Translations under genes and position numbers: made by a program | Part shown: positions 20,080-30,328 of the stretch, piece by piece | Layout: each line of letters starts with the position of its first letter | Position numbering within the stretch: position 1 is the first letter of the stretch | Assembly: GCA_965240325.2 (NCBI GenBank) | Contig: OZ251249.1 | Span: 620,001-684,000 of the forward strand | Length of the DNA stretch: 64,000 bases | Direction of reading: 5' to 3' | Source: Rebecca billardiae RCC1528 | Taxonomy: Eukaryota > Haptophyta | Notes under the pieces: generated by a model | Seen by the model: only the letters and a program-made list of their open reading frames with translations | Databases searched by the model: none | What the model was told of the DNA's origin: nothing

Positions 20080-20974
20080 ATGGATCTCGTCCAGCGCGGC
20101 GCGATCGCGCAGATGCGCGCGCAGACGCCGGAGCGCGGGCAGATCCTCCAGCTCATCGACATCCGCCACATCAAGGGCCCGGCCACCGGCGGCGCGAACG
20201 TCGGCGACCGGCTCCGGATCGTCCTGTCGGACGGCGAGTTCTTCCAGCAAGGCATGGTCGCGCAGCAGCTGCACGAGGAGGTGCGGCACTTCCCGCTGAA
20301 CTCGATCGTGCAGGTGGACCAGTGGAACGTCAACCACGTCGCCGGCCGGCTCATCGTCATCGTCACGGGCGTCAGCCTCGTCCAGCCCGGCGACACCGTC
20401 CAAGGGCGGATCGGAAACCCGGCGCCGTGCGACCAGGAGGGCGCCGCCGGCATGCCCGCGCAGCAGCAGCCGCCGGCGTCATACGCGCCCCCGCAGGTGG
20501 GCGCGCAGCCGCAACCGCAGCCGAACGCGTACGCCAACCAGCCGCCCGCGGGCTACGGCGCGCCGCAGAACGGCCACGGTCCGTACGGCGGCGGCGGCGC
20601 TCCGGGCCAGTACAACGGTGGCGGCTACCCGCAAGCGCCGCCGCAGCACGCGCCGATGCCGGCGTACCAGCAGCCGGACTCGTACCACGGCGGCGGTGGC
20701 GGCGGCGGCGGGTACGGCCAGCCGCAGCACCCGCCGCACCCGCAGGCGCCGTACGGCCAGCCGCCGCCGCCCGCGCAGGGCAACGGGTACGGCGGCGGCG
20801 GGCAGCCGTATGGGGGCGGCGGCGGTGGTGGCGGTGGCTATGGCGGTGGCGGGTACGGCGGCGGCGGCGGCGGCGGGCCGTACGGCGGCGGCGGCGGGTA
20901 CAACAACAACAACGCGTACGGTGGCGGCGGCGGCGCGCCGCCGCCGGCGCAGCACTTTGGCGGCGGCGGCGGCT

Positions 20975-21006
<32 letters not shown>

Positions 21007-21786
21007 TACGGCGGCGGTCCGATCGCCCGCAACAATGACGATGTCGTGACGATCCCGATCGGCGCGCTCAACCCGTACCAGAACCGCTGGGCGATCAAGG
21101 GGCGCGTGACGAAGAAGGGCGACAAGCGGAACTACTCGAACCAGCGCGGCGACGGCGTGCTCTTCTCCTTCACCCTCTGCGACGCCGACGGCGACATCCG
21201 CGTGACGGCCTTCAACGACGTCGCCACGCGGCTCTTTGACGCGATCGAGCTCGACGCCATCGTCGTCCTGCGCAACGGGCAGATCAAGGAGGCGAACGCG
21301 AAGTGGAACACGGCGTCGTCCAAGTACGAGATCACGGCGAGCCAGCAGACCGAGGTGCAGGTCCTCGCGGCCGACGCCGACGCGAGCATCCCCGTTGACC
21401 GTTACACGCTCGTGCGTATCTCGGAGCTCGAGATCCGCGAGGCGGAGTCCAAGGTGGACGTGATGGGCGTGCTCACGAGCGTGGGCGAGGTGGAGAACTT
21501 CACCTCGCGCGCGGGGAAGGAGCTGACGAAGCGGAACATCCGGCTGGCGGACGACTCGGCCTGCGCGATCGACGCGACGCTGTGGGGCGAGAAGGCCGCC
21601 GGCTTCTCCGGCCAGCCGGGCGAGGTGCTGGTGCTCAAGCAGGCGCGCGTCACGACATGGAACGGAAAGTCGCTCAACGCCGGCTTCGACGGCGACATGC
21701 GCCTGCACCCCGAGCACGAGCGCGCGCCGCAGCTGGTGGCGTGGTACAACGGCGGCGGCGCGGGCGCGGTGCGCTGCCTCTCCGAG

Positions 21787-21817
<31 letters not shown>

Positions 21818-22779
21818 TCAGCGCCGGCCTCAAGACCATCTCCGCCGTCCGCGACGAGAACATCGGCAACAACGGCACCACGGAGAACTGGTCGGTGCGC
21901 GCCGTCGTCTCCTCCTTCCCGCGCCAGCGCGACCCGTGGTACACGGCGTGCGGCTCGGGCACGTGCAAGAAGAAGGCGACGGGCGACGACGCGCAGGGCT
22001 GGAACTGCGAGGGCTGCGGGTGGAAGGGCGACGACTGCAGGCGGCGATACATCGGCCGTGTGCAGGTCGGAGACCACACCGGTGCGCCGCGGCGCGCGCT
22101 CGCGCGCCGTGCGCGTGCGCGCGCGTGCAGCTGATCGGGCTGTGCCGCGTGCCCGCCGCCCTCGGCGCGCAGGCACGATGTACGCGGACGTCTTCGACGA
22201 GGCGATGATCCTGCTGATGGGCGGCACCTCCGCCGACGACCTCTCCCGCCTCAAGGACACCTCGGAGAAGGCCTACTCCACCAAGCTGGACGACGAGGTG
22301 CGTCCGACTCCGCCCGGCCGGCGCGCGCGCGCCCGGCTCGCGCGCGTCCCTGGCGCGTGGCGGGGAGGCCACGCCTGCGCTGTGCCAATGCGCGCCGTGC
22401 CGCGCCCGCGCCGCGGTGTGCGCAGGGCTTCAAGCGGTACACGCTCTCCATGCGCTCCTCGCAGGACACGTGGTGCGCGCAGCCGCGAGGCGCGCGCGCG
22501 GCGCGCGGCGTGTGCTGCGTTGGGCACGCGCGCTGTGCGCGCGTGGGCACGCGCGCGCGGAGCGGTTGGGCGCTGTGCGCCGCGAGGAGCGAGCGCTGCG
22601 CGGCTGCTGCCGCCCGCCTCCTGACCGTGCGCGCGCCCGCGCGCCGCCGCCGCAACCGCCGCACGCGCAGGCAAGGCGAGGCGCGCACCCGGCACCAGAT
22701 CACAGCCATTCAGCCAGCAAACGTTCTCGACGAGGCGAGGCAGATGCTGGCCGAGCTGCAGCAGATGCGCCTGGCCTAG
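20080..22779 (+). CDS. RPA1: Replication protein A large subunit (RPA70), 4 exons
   Basis: Exons 20080-22081, 22173-22297, 22426-22472 and 22671-22779 join in phase to 760 residues. The order is the RPA1 standard. An N-terminal OB fold spans about 1-110 (LIDIRHIKGPATGGANVGDR). A linker of about 200 residues, extremely rich in Gly/Tyr/Gln/Pro, follows. DBD-A and DBD-B start near 325 (IPIGALNPYQNRWAIKGRV). DBD-C has a zinc ribbon at C624, C629, C643 and C646 followed by YIGRVQVGDHTG. The 37-codon-scale last exons complete the C-terminal helix, ending MLAELQQMRLA. It binds single-stranded DNA in replication and repair. The longest frame opens with GTG at 20065, so I chose the ATG at 20080. The linker is unusually long and glycine-rich for RPA1. 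Confidence 0.9.
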
Positions 22780-24583
22780 CAGCTGGCGCCGAGGCGGCGC
22801 CGGGCGCCCACCCGTCCGCGCGCGGTCGGGGAGGCGGTCGGTAAGACTCGGTATCGCCGGCGCGCCTGCAGAGCTGCTGCTCGCGGCGCGCGGCCGATGG
22901 ATGGCGCGGCTGGGAGCCTGCGGCCCTTGTCCGTGCGCGTGCACCAGTGTGCGGTGGTTGTCCCGAGTCTCAGTGGGGTGCAAGGGATGCGTGTGAGCAG
23001 CCATGGCGCGGGGCTGAGAGGAATCGGGGGCGGATGCGCGGCCATGGGCCGCGTCCGGGGCCGGCTGCCATCGTGAACAGCACGACTGCGCATGCAGTCG
23101 GCTGGCGCGCCGGGCCCGAACTGCGCCCGCGGCCGTGGCACCCGCGGCGCTGGCCCGGTCGAGGCCTGCTGCGCGGCACTGCAGTAGTGACCGTGTGAGC
23201 GCCAGTCCGCCGAGTGTCGTCGTGACTCCGGTAATACTCTCCCGTCTCCGGTGTACCCGCGCCTGGCGCGCCAGCATGCAAGGCGACATCATGAGGCATG
23301 AGCAGGAGGCCCGCGCGCGGTATTGAGTACGACTATTTAAGAGTCCGGTCCGTAAGTCCCGGACCGAGTACGGTGCGCGGCGCTGCGCCGGCACCAGCAG
23401 CAGCCGGCAGCAGTCCCGGCGGCCGCGGCGGCAGACGATCGTCGCGCGCGCCCCCGGTACTCCGCGCCCACGGGCCCCGCCCCGATCGTCAATAATATAC
23501 TGCTCGTCAGCAGTCGTCATATCATCGTCAGCAGCAGTCATAGCGCGGCGGCCGATCAGAGATATGCTCGGATATGAGTCGTGATATATCGAGCCCGATC
23601 TGCGAACACCGGCGGTGATGCCATAGATGACGCGACGACGATCAACGGTGCGCGCCGGCCGGCCCGGCGGCCCGGCGGCCGTGGCCCGGCGGCGGCGCCG
23701 CATAGCAGTGATGCGATAGTAGGCGCGGCATCTCCGAATCTGCTCTGATCGCGTGGCGCGTAGTCCGCCGCCGCCGCGCCGGCCACCGCGCAGCCGCGGC
23801 GCCGCCGGGGCCGGGGGCCGCGTCGAGCCCGGTGGCGAGTTATCAGGCAATAATATATATATATACAAAAACGACACACCTACCGTATACAACCTTTTCT
23901 GACAAAAGTAACACGCCTGCGATACTACTTTTTATACAAAAACGACAGGCTGGACGGAGTACTCGTCGTCAGTGCTGATAATATTCATCACTGATATGCC
24001 TGCTAACTACGGATTCGTGTGACGCCTCGGCGCGTCGTATATACAGGCATCAATCGCGGGGCAATAAGGAGCTGTCACGTTAAGAAACTGGGGCTTGCTA
24101 TCTGCGGATCTGGCCTAGAAACTGAGACTAGCGGTTGGCTGGTTCGCTATACCGCATAGGCACACTAAGAAACCGGGACTATGTCGTCGCGGCTGACGAG
24201 TGGTCCGCCGAGGCGCAGTCGCCGTCGGCAGTGCCTGTCAGCCCGTGGGACCGGCGGCGCGCGGCCCGACTACGAGTACAGGCCAAGGATTCCCGACTTC
24301 TCCTGATGACTGACTCCTGGCCAGTGCACCGGCAGCATCCATGCAACATCATGCCAGATTTGCTCCAAAATGGCCCAAATGTTTTCTTCGGCCTCGCCGG
24401 CCGGGCCTAAAGACTCAGTCAGCGCCGGGGGGGCTCAGCCCCCCTGCGCCCCCCGCGCCTGCGCGGCGGGCGGACCCGTAGCTAAGAAACTGAGACTCCT
24501 TCGGCGGTCGGGCTACCGAACGGGTGAGATCTCTCAGACTTCATCTGCTACTTATATATATGGGGCCCCAGCGATTGCCTAGC
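22780..24583. other. Gene-poor stretch
   Basis: About 1.8 kb with no supported gene. It includes a TATATATATATA run near 23853 and four scattered copies of a 14-16-bp string close to AAGAAACTGGGACT (about 24084, 24117, 24166 and 24484, the last just outside a G/C-run segment). Confidence 0.4.
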
Positions 24584-24636
24584 TGTACAGTTTACTAAGA
24601 ATAAGAGACGCACACAGCTCGTCAGGCAGGCGAGAT
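24584..24636 (-). repeat. Dispersed ~46-bp motif, copy 4
   Basis: Reverse-orientation copy containing TACAGTTTACTAAGAATAAG and AGACGCACACAGCTCGTCAG. No gene is recognised on either side. Confidence 0.85.
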
Positions 24637-25289
24637 CGACGACACAGTATACTGATGCTCGAGGCCCGCCGTATACTGCTACTACGACCAGTACCATAAC
24701 ACAGCGCAGGATCGCCCGCCAGCCACGACCGTAAGCTAATTCGGCGAACCCATTAAAAAAATGCGATAACTGCCGACCCGGCTCCCTCGCCGGCAGTTGG
24801 ACGCGGCCGGCGGACGGCCGGAGGCGAATTGGTCGAGCGCTTCGCGATGTCGTCGAAATCGCCCATCGCGCGACGAACGTCGCCAGCTGGCGTCGGCCTG
24901 GGACCGAGCGGCTTGGCTGGGCCGCGATGGTGCGTGCGCTTCAGCTGCGCAATACAGTTCCCCGCATTTGCGGCGCGGCGCAGGAATCGCTCCGCCGCAT
25001 CCATCGTCCACCTGCACCCCGTTTGCACGCGCGGCCATGATTTGAACATTCGCGCGCGCGGAGGCGCGCACAGCGCCGAGCCCCTTGGAGATGCGGGTCT
25101 GGCGAATAAGTGGCGATGGGCGGGATCGGAGTGTAGATGCCCAAAATGCGCATCACGTATCCTGCATCTGACGCGTTCACCATGCACGCGCGCCCTTTCT
25201 GCCGCTCGCCTGCATGTGGCCGCATCTGCCCGCCGCCGCGGATCGCCGCGCGCGCAGACACTTGGCGTGAAAGAAGGGCGGGGAGAAGG

Positions 25290-25910
25290 ACGTGCGAGGT
25301 CTAATGCCGCATACGAAGGGCCCCTCGATGCATTTTCACCGGTACACCAACCAGATCACACAGCAGAGCGTGCTCGCGCGGCAGAAGCGCACTGTTTGTG
25401 GAGCTCGCGCGAGGCGGTCGAGGCGGCATGGCAGGCGATGTGTGGGTCTGGTAGCGCTCTGGCGACGGCGATGAACGCGTTGCACGTCGCGCACCTCGCT
25501 ATCTGCATGTCCGCGTGCAGCGCCGCCCTCTTCGTCGCGCAGGTGCGCAAGATTCATGAGCGGCTGCGGCGTGACTCGGCGACGTGACCGGCAGGCGGCA
25601 AGCGGCTTGACTGCTGCGTTCCTGCGCGAGGCACTGTGTGCGCCCGAGTTCGTCGCGCTCGGCGGTATGGAGGTGGTGGAGCAGAACGTCCGCTCGGCGT
25701 GCACCGTCGCCTGCAGTACCGTTCCTGAGAACCCAGCCTTCCTCGGCCTCGACGCACGCGCGGCGAGGCGTGCCGAACAGACTTGGTCTGCTCGTTCAGC
25801 GCGGTCATCTCGCTCAAGTTCATGCACAACGGCGAGGTCGTACTTGCGCTCGTCAACCTCACCACGGCCGTGTCCGAGCCCAACGTGCAGCCCGTGACGA
25901 CCGTTGCCGC
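25290..25910 (+). pseudogene. Possible decayed gene in shifting frames
   Basis: Three protein-like segments follow each other on the plus strand but in different frames. They include HVAHLAICMSACSAALFVAQ, then ALCAPEFVALGGMEVVEQNV, then LKFMHNGEVVLALVNLTTAV. The joins at about 25585-25600 and 25780 lack intron-length gaps, so frameshifts are more likely than splicing. The first segment could be a membrane helix. I recognise no family, and chance open frames in GC-rich DNA remain a real alternative. Confidence 0.25.
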
Positions 25911-26240
25911 TCGGCGGGACGGTCCGGCATCCCGTGTCACAGCCGCTCTGTGCCCGGACCGCGCGGGCCGCGCGGCTCGCCGCCGTTGAAGCTCCGCCGC
26001 CGCCGCAGCAGCCAGCGCAGCAGTCGGCGGCGCGACGGCTGCCGCCGCTGCCGCCGGCGCCGCGGCTCGCTCGCTGCACGAGACAGACAGAAGTCGGCGC
26101 GCGCCACCAGTCGTCGCAGCGGTCCGTACCGGCGCGATCCTCGCGTGAGGCCATCATGAGAGCTGACGGGGACTCTCACTCGCCGCCGGGTCAATCGGGC
26201 AGCGGCCTGACAGCGGCCGCGGCAGGGCGGGTCACCGGTG

Positions 26241-26336
26241 GCGCGCGGGTGCCAGTAGCTACCGCCCGGGTGCCAGTAGCTACTGGCACCCGGGGCCTAG
26301 CTAGTATCTATAGTATAGCTACTGGCACCCGCGCGC
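26241..26336. repeat. Nested palindrome / long inverted repeat
   Basis: Outer arms of about 21 bp (26241-26261 and 26316-26336, core GGGTGCCAGTAGCTA) enclose a perfect 30-bp palindrome at 26265-26294 made of the same sequence. The structure could extrude as a cruciform and may be a miniature transposon remnant. Confidence 0.9.
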
Positions 26337-27201
26337 CCGGGCCCGGCCGCGGCGTCACGCAGTCAGCACGGCTCACACTACCGCCGGTTACTCGCGGACC
26401 GGTCGCGGACGAATCAAGATTCAAGTTGAAATTTCGCGGACTACGCGCGGCTGACCGTGCCCGATCGGCCGGCCCCGCGCGGCGGAGGCGGCCGCGGGCG
26501 CGGAGGCTGACCGGAGGCGCGCGGAGCGGGTCGGGCGCAGCTGACTCAGCAGCCTCCGCGATGACTCTCACGACGTACGGTCCTACTGGTCGTCGATAAC
26601 ACGACTCTAACATGGTCAGGCGACTGCTACCCGTGAGCCGCCGCCGGCCCGGGCCGGCGCGCGCCAGCGCCGCCGGGCGCGGCTGCTGCCACGAGTCACG
26701 ACTCAGCGCCGGACGATGACCGGGACCGGGACTCAGTCCGACAGCTGCGTGGCAGGCCGTGACCGACGTGAACGGTGAATCCGACTCCGAGCTTTGAAGC
26801 ACTTCATCACTGCTCGTCCGACTGGATGGCGCGGCTGCTCGCTGCTCGTGCGCCGCTGCCGCACCGCCGCCACCGCCTCCGCCGCGCTCTCGTGCGCGGA
26901 GGCTTGGCGCCGAGTCCTTCGCGCGCGAGCTCGAGCTTGCACGCGCCTGGGACGCGCGCCCGCACCCCGCACGTGTCACCTCGTGCGCAGGAGCCAGGTC
27001 CGCTTCGAGCCGCCCAAGCTCCTCCGCGCCTTCCTCGCGCGCGGCAGCGCGCTCGGCCACGTGCGCGCGCGCCTCACGCCGAGCAGCAGCGGCAAGCGCG
27101 AACGCAGCGGTTTGCCGAGCAGGCTTGCTCGCGGCGGCATCGGCCGAGGCTGCGCGCCACTTGGCCTCGGCCACGCCGAGCAGCACCCTAAGTGCAGCCA
27201 T
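26308..27201 (-). CDS. Doubtful coiled-coil ORF
   Basis: The frame is open from about 27555 (only GTG there) to 26308. The first in-frame ATG at 27201 (MAALRVLLGVAEAKWRA) gives 297 residues. The region upstream of that ATG is also helix-like (AVPRLEKQLHAERAAAAERT), so a true start may lie in an upstream exon. The N-terminal half is Ala/Glu/Arg-rich and would form a coiled coil; the rest is low-complexity and runs into the palindrome at 26241-26336. No family recognised. Composition alone could produce this in GC-rich DNA. Confidence 0.3.
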   Translation of the reverse strand: MAALRVLLGVAEAKWRAASADAAASKPARQTAAFALAAAARREARAHVAERAAAREEGAEELGRLEADLAPAHEVTRAGCGRASQARASSSSRAKDSAPSLRARERGGGGGGGAAAAHEQRAAAPSSRTSSDEVLQSSESDSPFTSVTACHAAVGLSPGPGHRPALSRDSWQQPRPAALARAGPGRRRLTGSSRLTMLESCYRRPVGPYVVRVIAEAAESAAPDPLRAPPVSLRARGRLRRAGPADRARSAARSPRNFNLNLDSSATGPRVTGGSVSRADCVTPRPGPGARVPVAIL

Positions 27202-27555
27202 CGTCTCGGCGGCCGCCGCCGTCCGTTCGGCTGCTGCAGCGCGCTCCGCGTGCAGCTGCTTCTCGAGTCTCGGCACGGCGCTCAGCTCACAGCTCTTGCG
27301 CACGTTCGCCTCCGACAGTTCGGCAACGTGGATCGCGAGCAGGTCGGCGCTGCCGTCCAGGGCAGCAATGCTTGCCGCCGAGAGCTGCGTGCCGTGCGGC
27401 GGGCGCCGCGGCGCGGACGTGCGGGCGGCGGGCGATGAGCAATGGGCCGGGCCAGCGATCGGCGTCTCGTCGACGAGTGCGGGCAGCTGGTGGCGAGCTC
27501 CGGCTTGCACGGGCAGCAGGGAGGTGGAAGGGTGTGGGCAGCGGGCAGTCGGCAC

Positions 27556-28594
27556 GGCCAGGCGGCGGTAGTGACACGGCGGCGGTCAACACGGAGGGGT
27601 CGAGCCGCGGGCACGTGGTCTCGGCAGCTGCCGCGCGGGCAGCTGGGTCATGCGGGGCGGCGCTGCAGGTTGCACCCGCCGTGTGAGGCGTCGAGCCGCA
27701 TCCGCTCTGAGGGCTCGATCTGGGCGGTGGACACGAACGCCGTAAGCGGAGTGCTGCAGGCGGGGCCGCGAGAGGCGGGGCCGCAACAACTTCCGCCGTT
27801 ATCGCCTGGCGGCGACGCCTAGTCGCCGCCCTCCTCGCGCGCCATCGCAGTGATCTGACCCCATACGCCTGGCATCATCGCCTCGGAGAAGTGCTAGTGC
27901 CGCGCAGCTCCAAACTCGAGCGGCGTGCGTGCTCGGAGCAGCAGCCGGCTACGGATCAGGCTTCAGTCGAATGCATACGCACCTGTGGCTGCCGTGCATG
28001 GCCTCCTCACCGAGGAAGAAGGGTGTTCTGTGGCCATCCATAAAAAAAGGTGCGCACTGGCGCCCGAGCCGCCCGCGCGGCACGCGACCTCAACTGCACC
28101 TGTTCCGATCTCGAGCTGTGGGCAGGGCGGGGTGTCTTGGATCGATGGGGAGACGCTCGGGGAAATTCGTCGGGGTAGTCTGGGACTGCGCGCGCACGCT
28201 CCCCGCCCTTCAGCGCGCCGCGCCTCGCCATGCTGAATTTCCGCGAGCGGGCGGGTGCAGGGGGGGCCCGTAACGACATCTTTTCCGAAATCTTGCGCTG
28301 TGAACCACTAAACCAGCACGGTCGACCGTAGATAGACTCGACGAGAACTTTGAGCCGCCCGAGCCTGCCGCGCCGCTGCCCACTAGCAGTAGCCGAGTAA
28401 GCGGAGCAGTCTCGGAATAACAGTAGCAGGGCCGCCCGCTTACTCAAACAGCCAACGACAGGCCGGCGATAACAGACTGAATGAGCATATATATATATGG
28501 CGGGCCGTAGTATATATATATATTATAATAAGGGCCGCGACGCGGGCGCGGCCGCCGAGTGCACGCCGCCCTCTGCCGAGGTCGTACGCGACCG
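27556..28594. other. Intergenic, no gene seen
   Basis: About 1 kb with only short overlapping frames. A TA-rich stretch at about 28485-28535 lies just downstream of the methyltransferase stop. Confidence 0.4.
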
Positions 28595-29533
28595 CTACGG
28601 TCGCCTGCCGTCCAGAAGCACGTCGCCGGGCGGGAGCGCGGGCGTCTCGCGCGTCGCCAGCACCGTGTTCTGCTCGAAGCGGCTCTTGTGCGCGCCGATG
28701 CGGTAGCCATGCTGGCGCGCGAGCCCGTGCACGCACTCGACAACGTGCTGCTGCAGGGTCTCGACCTGAAGCAGTTTGGGCCGGTACCGGCTGAAGAGCG
28801 ACGGCCCGCCGCTGAAGACGTCGCACTCGGCGCCCTCGACGTCGGCCTTCACCACGTCGACGGCGGGCAGGTCGAGCATCTGCAGCAGCGCGTCGAGGGT
28901 CGTGAGCACCACCTGCTCGCATGCGTACCCCGGGTCGGAGCGCGCGGGCGGGCAGCGCATGCCGACGCCGCACGCGAGCACGCCGTTCCCCACGTTGGAC
29001 GGCGCGAAGGAGCGGACGATGCACGTCTCGCGCGTGCCGCCGCGCGACCGGGGCACGCCGAGCGCGACGGGCAGCACCGTCACGCGCGCGCGCAGCTCGG
29101 GGTTGAGGCAAAGGCTCGCCTCGATCGCCGCGCGGTTCTGCCACATCGGCTCGACCGAATAGACGGTGTACCCGTACTTGGCGAAGAGGAGCGCGTAGTA
29201 GCCGACGTTGCCGCCGATGTCGAGGAACACGCCGCCGTGCGGCAGCCGCACGTCCGCCAGGTCGGCGATGTCCTGCGGCGCCGAGATCTCCCACGAGCCC
29301 TCCCGGTGCACGTGCGCAGACACGATGTCGCGGTCGAGCGCCTCGTACACGGCGATGCGGAAGGTGTAGTCACGCGAGCGCACGGTGACGGCGATCAGGC
29401 CCGGCGTGAGGCACCGCTCCTCGCACCCCGTGTCGAAGCCGCACGGAGGCACCCCGGTGGCCGTGAACGCCAACAAGGCGAGGACAGCGGCCATCGTACT
29501 AGTCAAGTATTTCCGATCCGCGCTTTCGATCAT
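28595..29533 (-). CDS. FkbM-family SAM-dependent methyltransferase, probably secreted/luminal
   Basis: The frame from ATG 29533 gives 312 residues. A second ATG at 29494 (MAAVLALLAFTATGVPP) begins a cleaner signal peptide and may be the real start. The SAM-binding motif I is FLDIGGNVGYYALLF (DIGGNVG at 105-111), with the motif II acidic residue in VYSVEPM. The family-specific KADVEGAE lies at 229-236. FkbM-type enzymes (Methyltransf_21) O-methylate diverse substrates, including sugars and secondary metabolites; the substrate here is unknown. Several Cys residues (C31, C37, C41 and a central cluster) suit a luminal or extracellular protein. Single exon, intergenic on both sides. Confidence 0.8.
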   Translation of the reverse strand: MIESADRKYLTSTMAAVLALLAFTATGVPPCGFDTGCEERCLTPGLIAVTVRSRDYTFRIAVYEALDRDIVSAHVHREGSWEISAPQDIADLADVRLPHGGVFLDIGGNVGYYALLFAKYGYTVYSVEPMWQNRAAIEASLCLNPELRARVTVLPVALGVPRSRGGTRETCIVRSFAPSNVGNGVLACGVGMRCPPARSDPGYACEQVVLTTLDALLQMLDLPAVDVVKADVEGAECDVFSGGPSLFSRYRPKLLQVETLQQHVVECVHGLARQHGYRIGAHKSRFEQNTVLATRETPALPPGDVLLDGRRP

Positions 29534-30129
29534 ATCATTTCGATCTTATTTCGATGACGATGACGATATCTGAACGCCGCTGCTCTGCAGTGGGCACGCG
29601 ACGATGGCGCCTCGGCAGCTCGTTCCGATGATCGAGCCCGGCGCCGGTGTCAGAGTAGCAGGCGCGCCGTCAGCATCGCGTCTCGTGCCGCAGCAAGGCG
29701 GGCTATATCAGAGAGCGGGTGGCTGCACAGTGCCGCTGAGCCGATGGCGACGATGCGATGGCGCTGCCCGGCGGAAGCCGGATCGACAGCCGGTCCGGCG
29801 CTCATCCGTCGTCGTAGATCGTAGTCGTTCGTAGGAACACGCAGCAGCGATTCGGGAGCAGCGGCGAAGAGTCACGCAGAGATGCGCGCGGAAGCAAGTT
29901 GCATGACGCGTATTCGCGCGCGGCGCGAGACCGTGATCGCACCGTCGGCAGGCAGCGGCGGCGCGGAGCTCACTAGCTAGGCCGGTGCTGTCGGTGCAGC
30001 GGCCGCGGCGCCCGGCCACACCCGGGCAAGGCCCTCGCAGCCATCGCCGCGGCACGCGCGCCACGCTCGCGGCGCGCGGCAGCGCCCGCGCCGGCGGCGT
30101 GCTGGTGGCGGCACGCTGCGCGGCCGCCG
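29534..30129. other. Intergenic, no gene seen
   Basis: About 600 bp between the methyltransferase start and the duplicated last exon of the exchanger gene. No supported gene or repeat. Confidence 0.45.
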
Positions 30130-30130
30130 G

Positions 30131-30328
30131 CTAGAAGCCCGACACCGTCGCGATGGGCGTTCCCGTCCTCACGTGTCGCTCCTGCGTGCGCGCGGCGGCA
30201 GGCGCGGCGGCACGCGTGGCGGCCGCAAGCTAGAAGCCCGACACCGTCGCGATGGGCGTTCCCGTCCTCACGTGTCGCTCCTGCGTGCGCGCGGCGGCAG
30301 GCGCGGCGGCACGCGCGGCGGCGGCGGT
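30131..30328. repeat. 99-bp tandem duplication carrying the exchanger's last exon
   Basis: Two near-identical 99-bp units. On the minus strand each contains an acceptor (GCACGCAG) followed by ERHVRTGTPIATVSGF and TAG. The two exon copies are 30280-30230 and 30181-30131. Confidence 0.9.

Noticed and set aside
22273-23892. A 539-residue minus-strand open frame overlapping the last RPA1 exons
   Set aside because: It lacks domain-like sequence, is Arg/Ala-rich, and is contradicted by in-phase RPA1 exons on the other strand.
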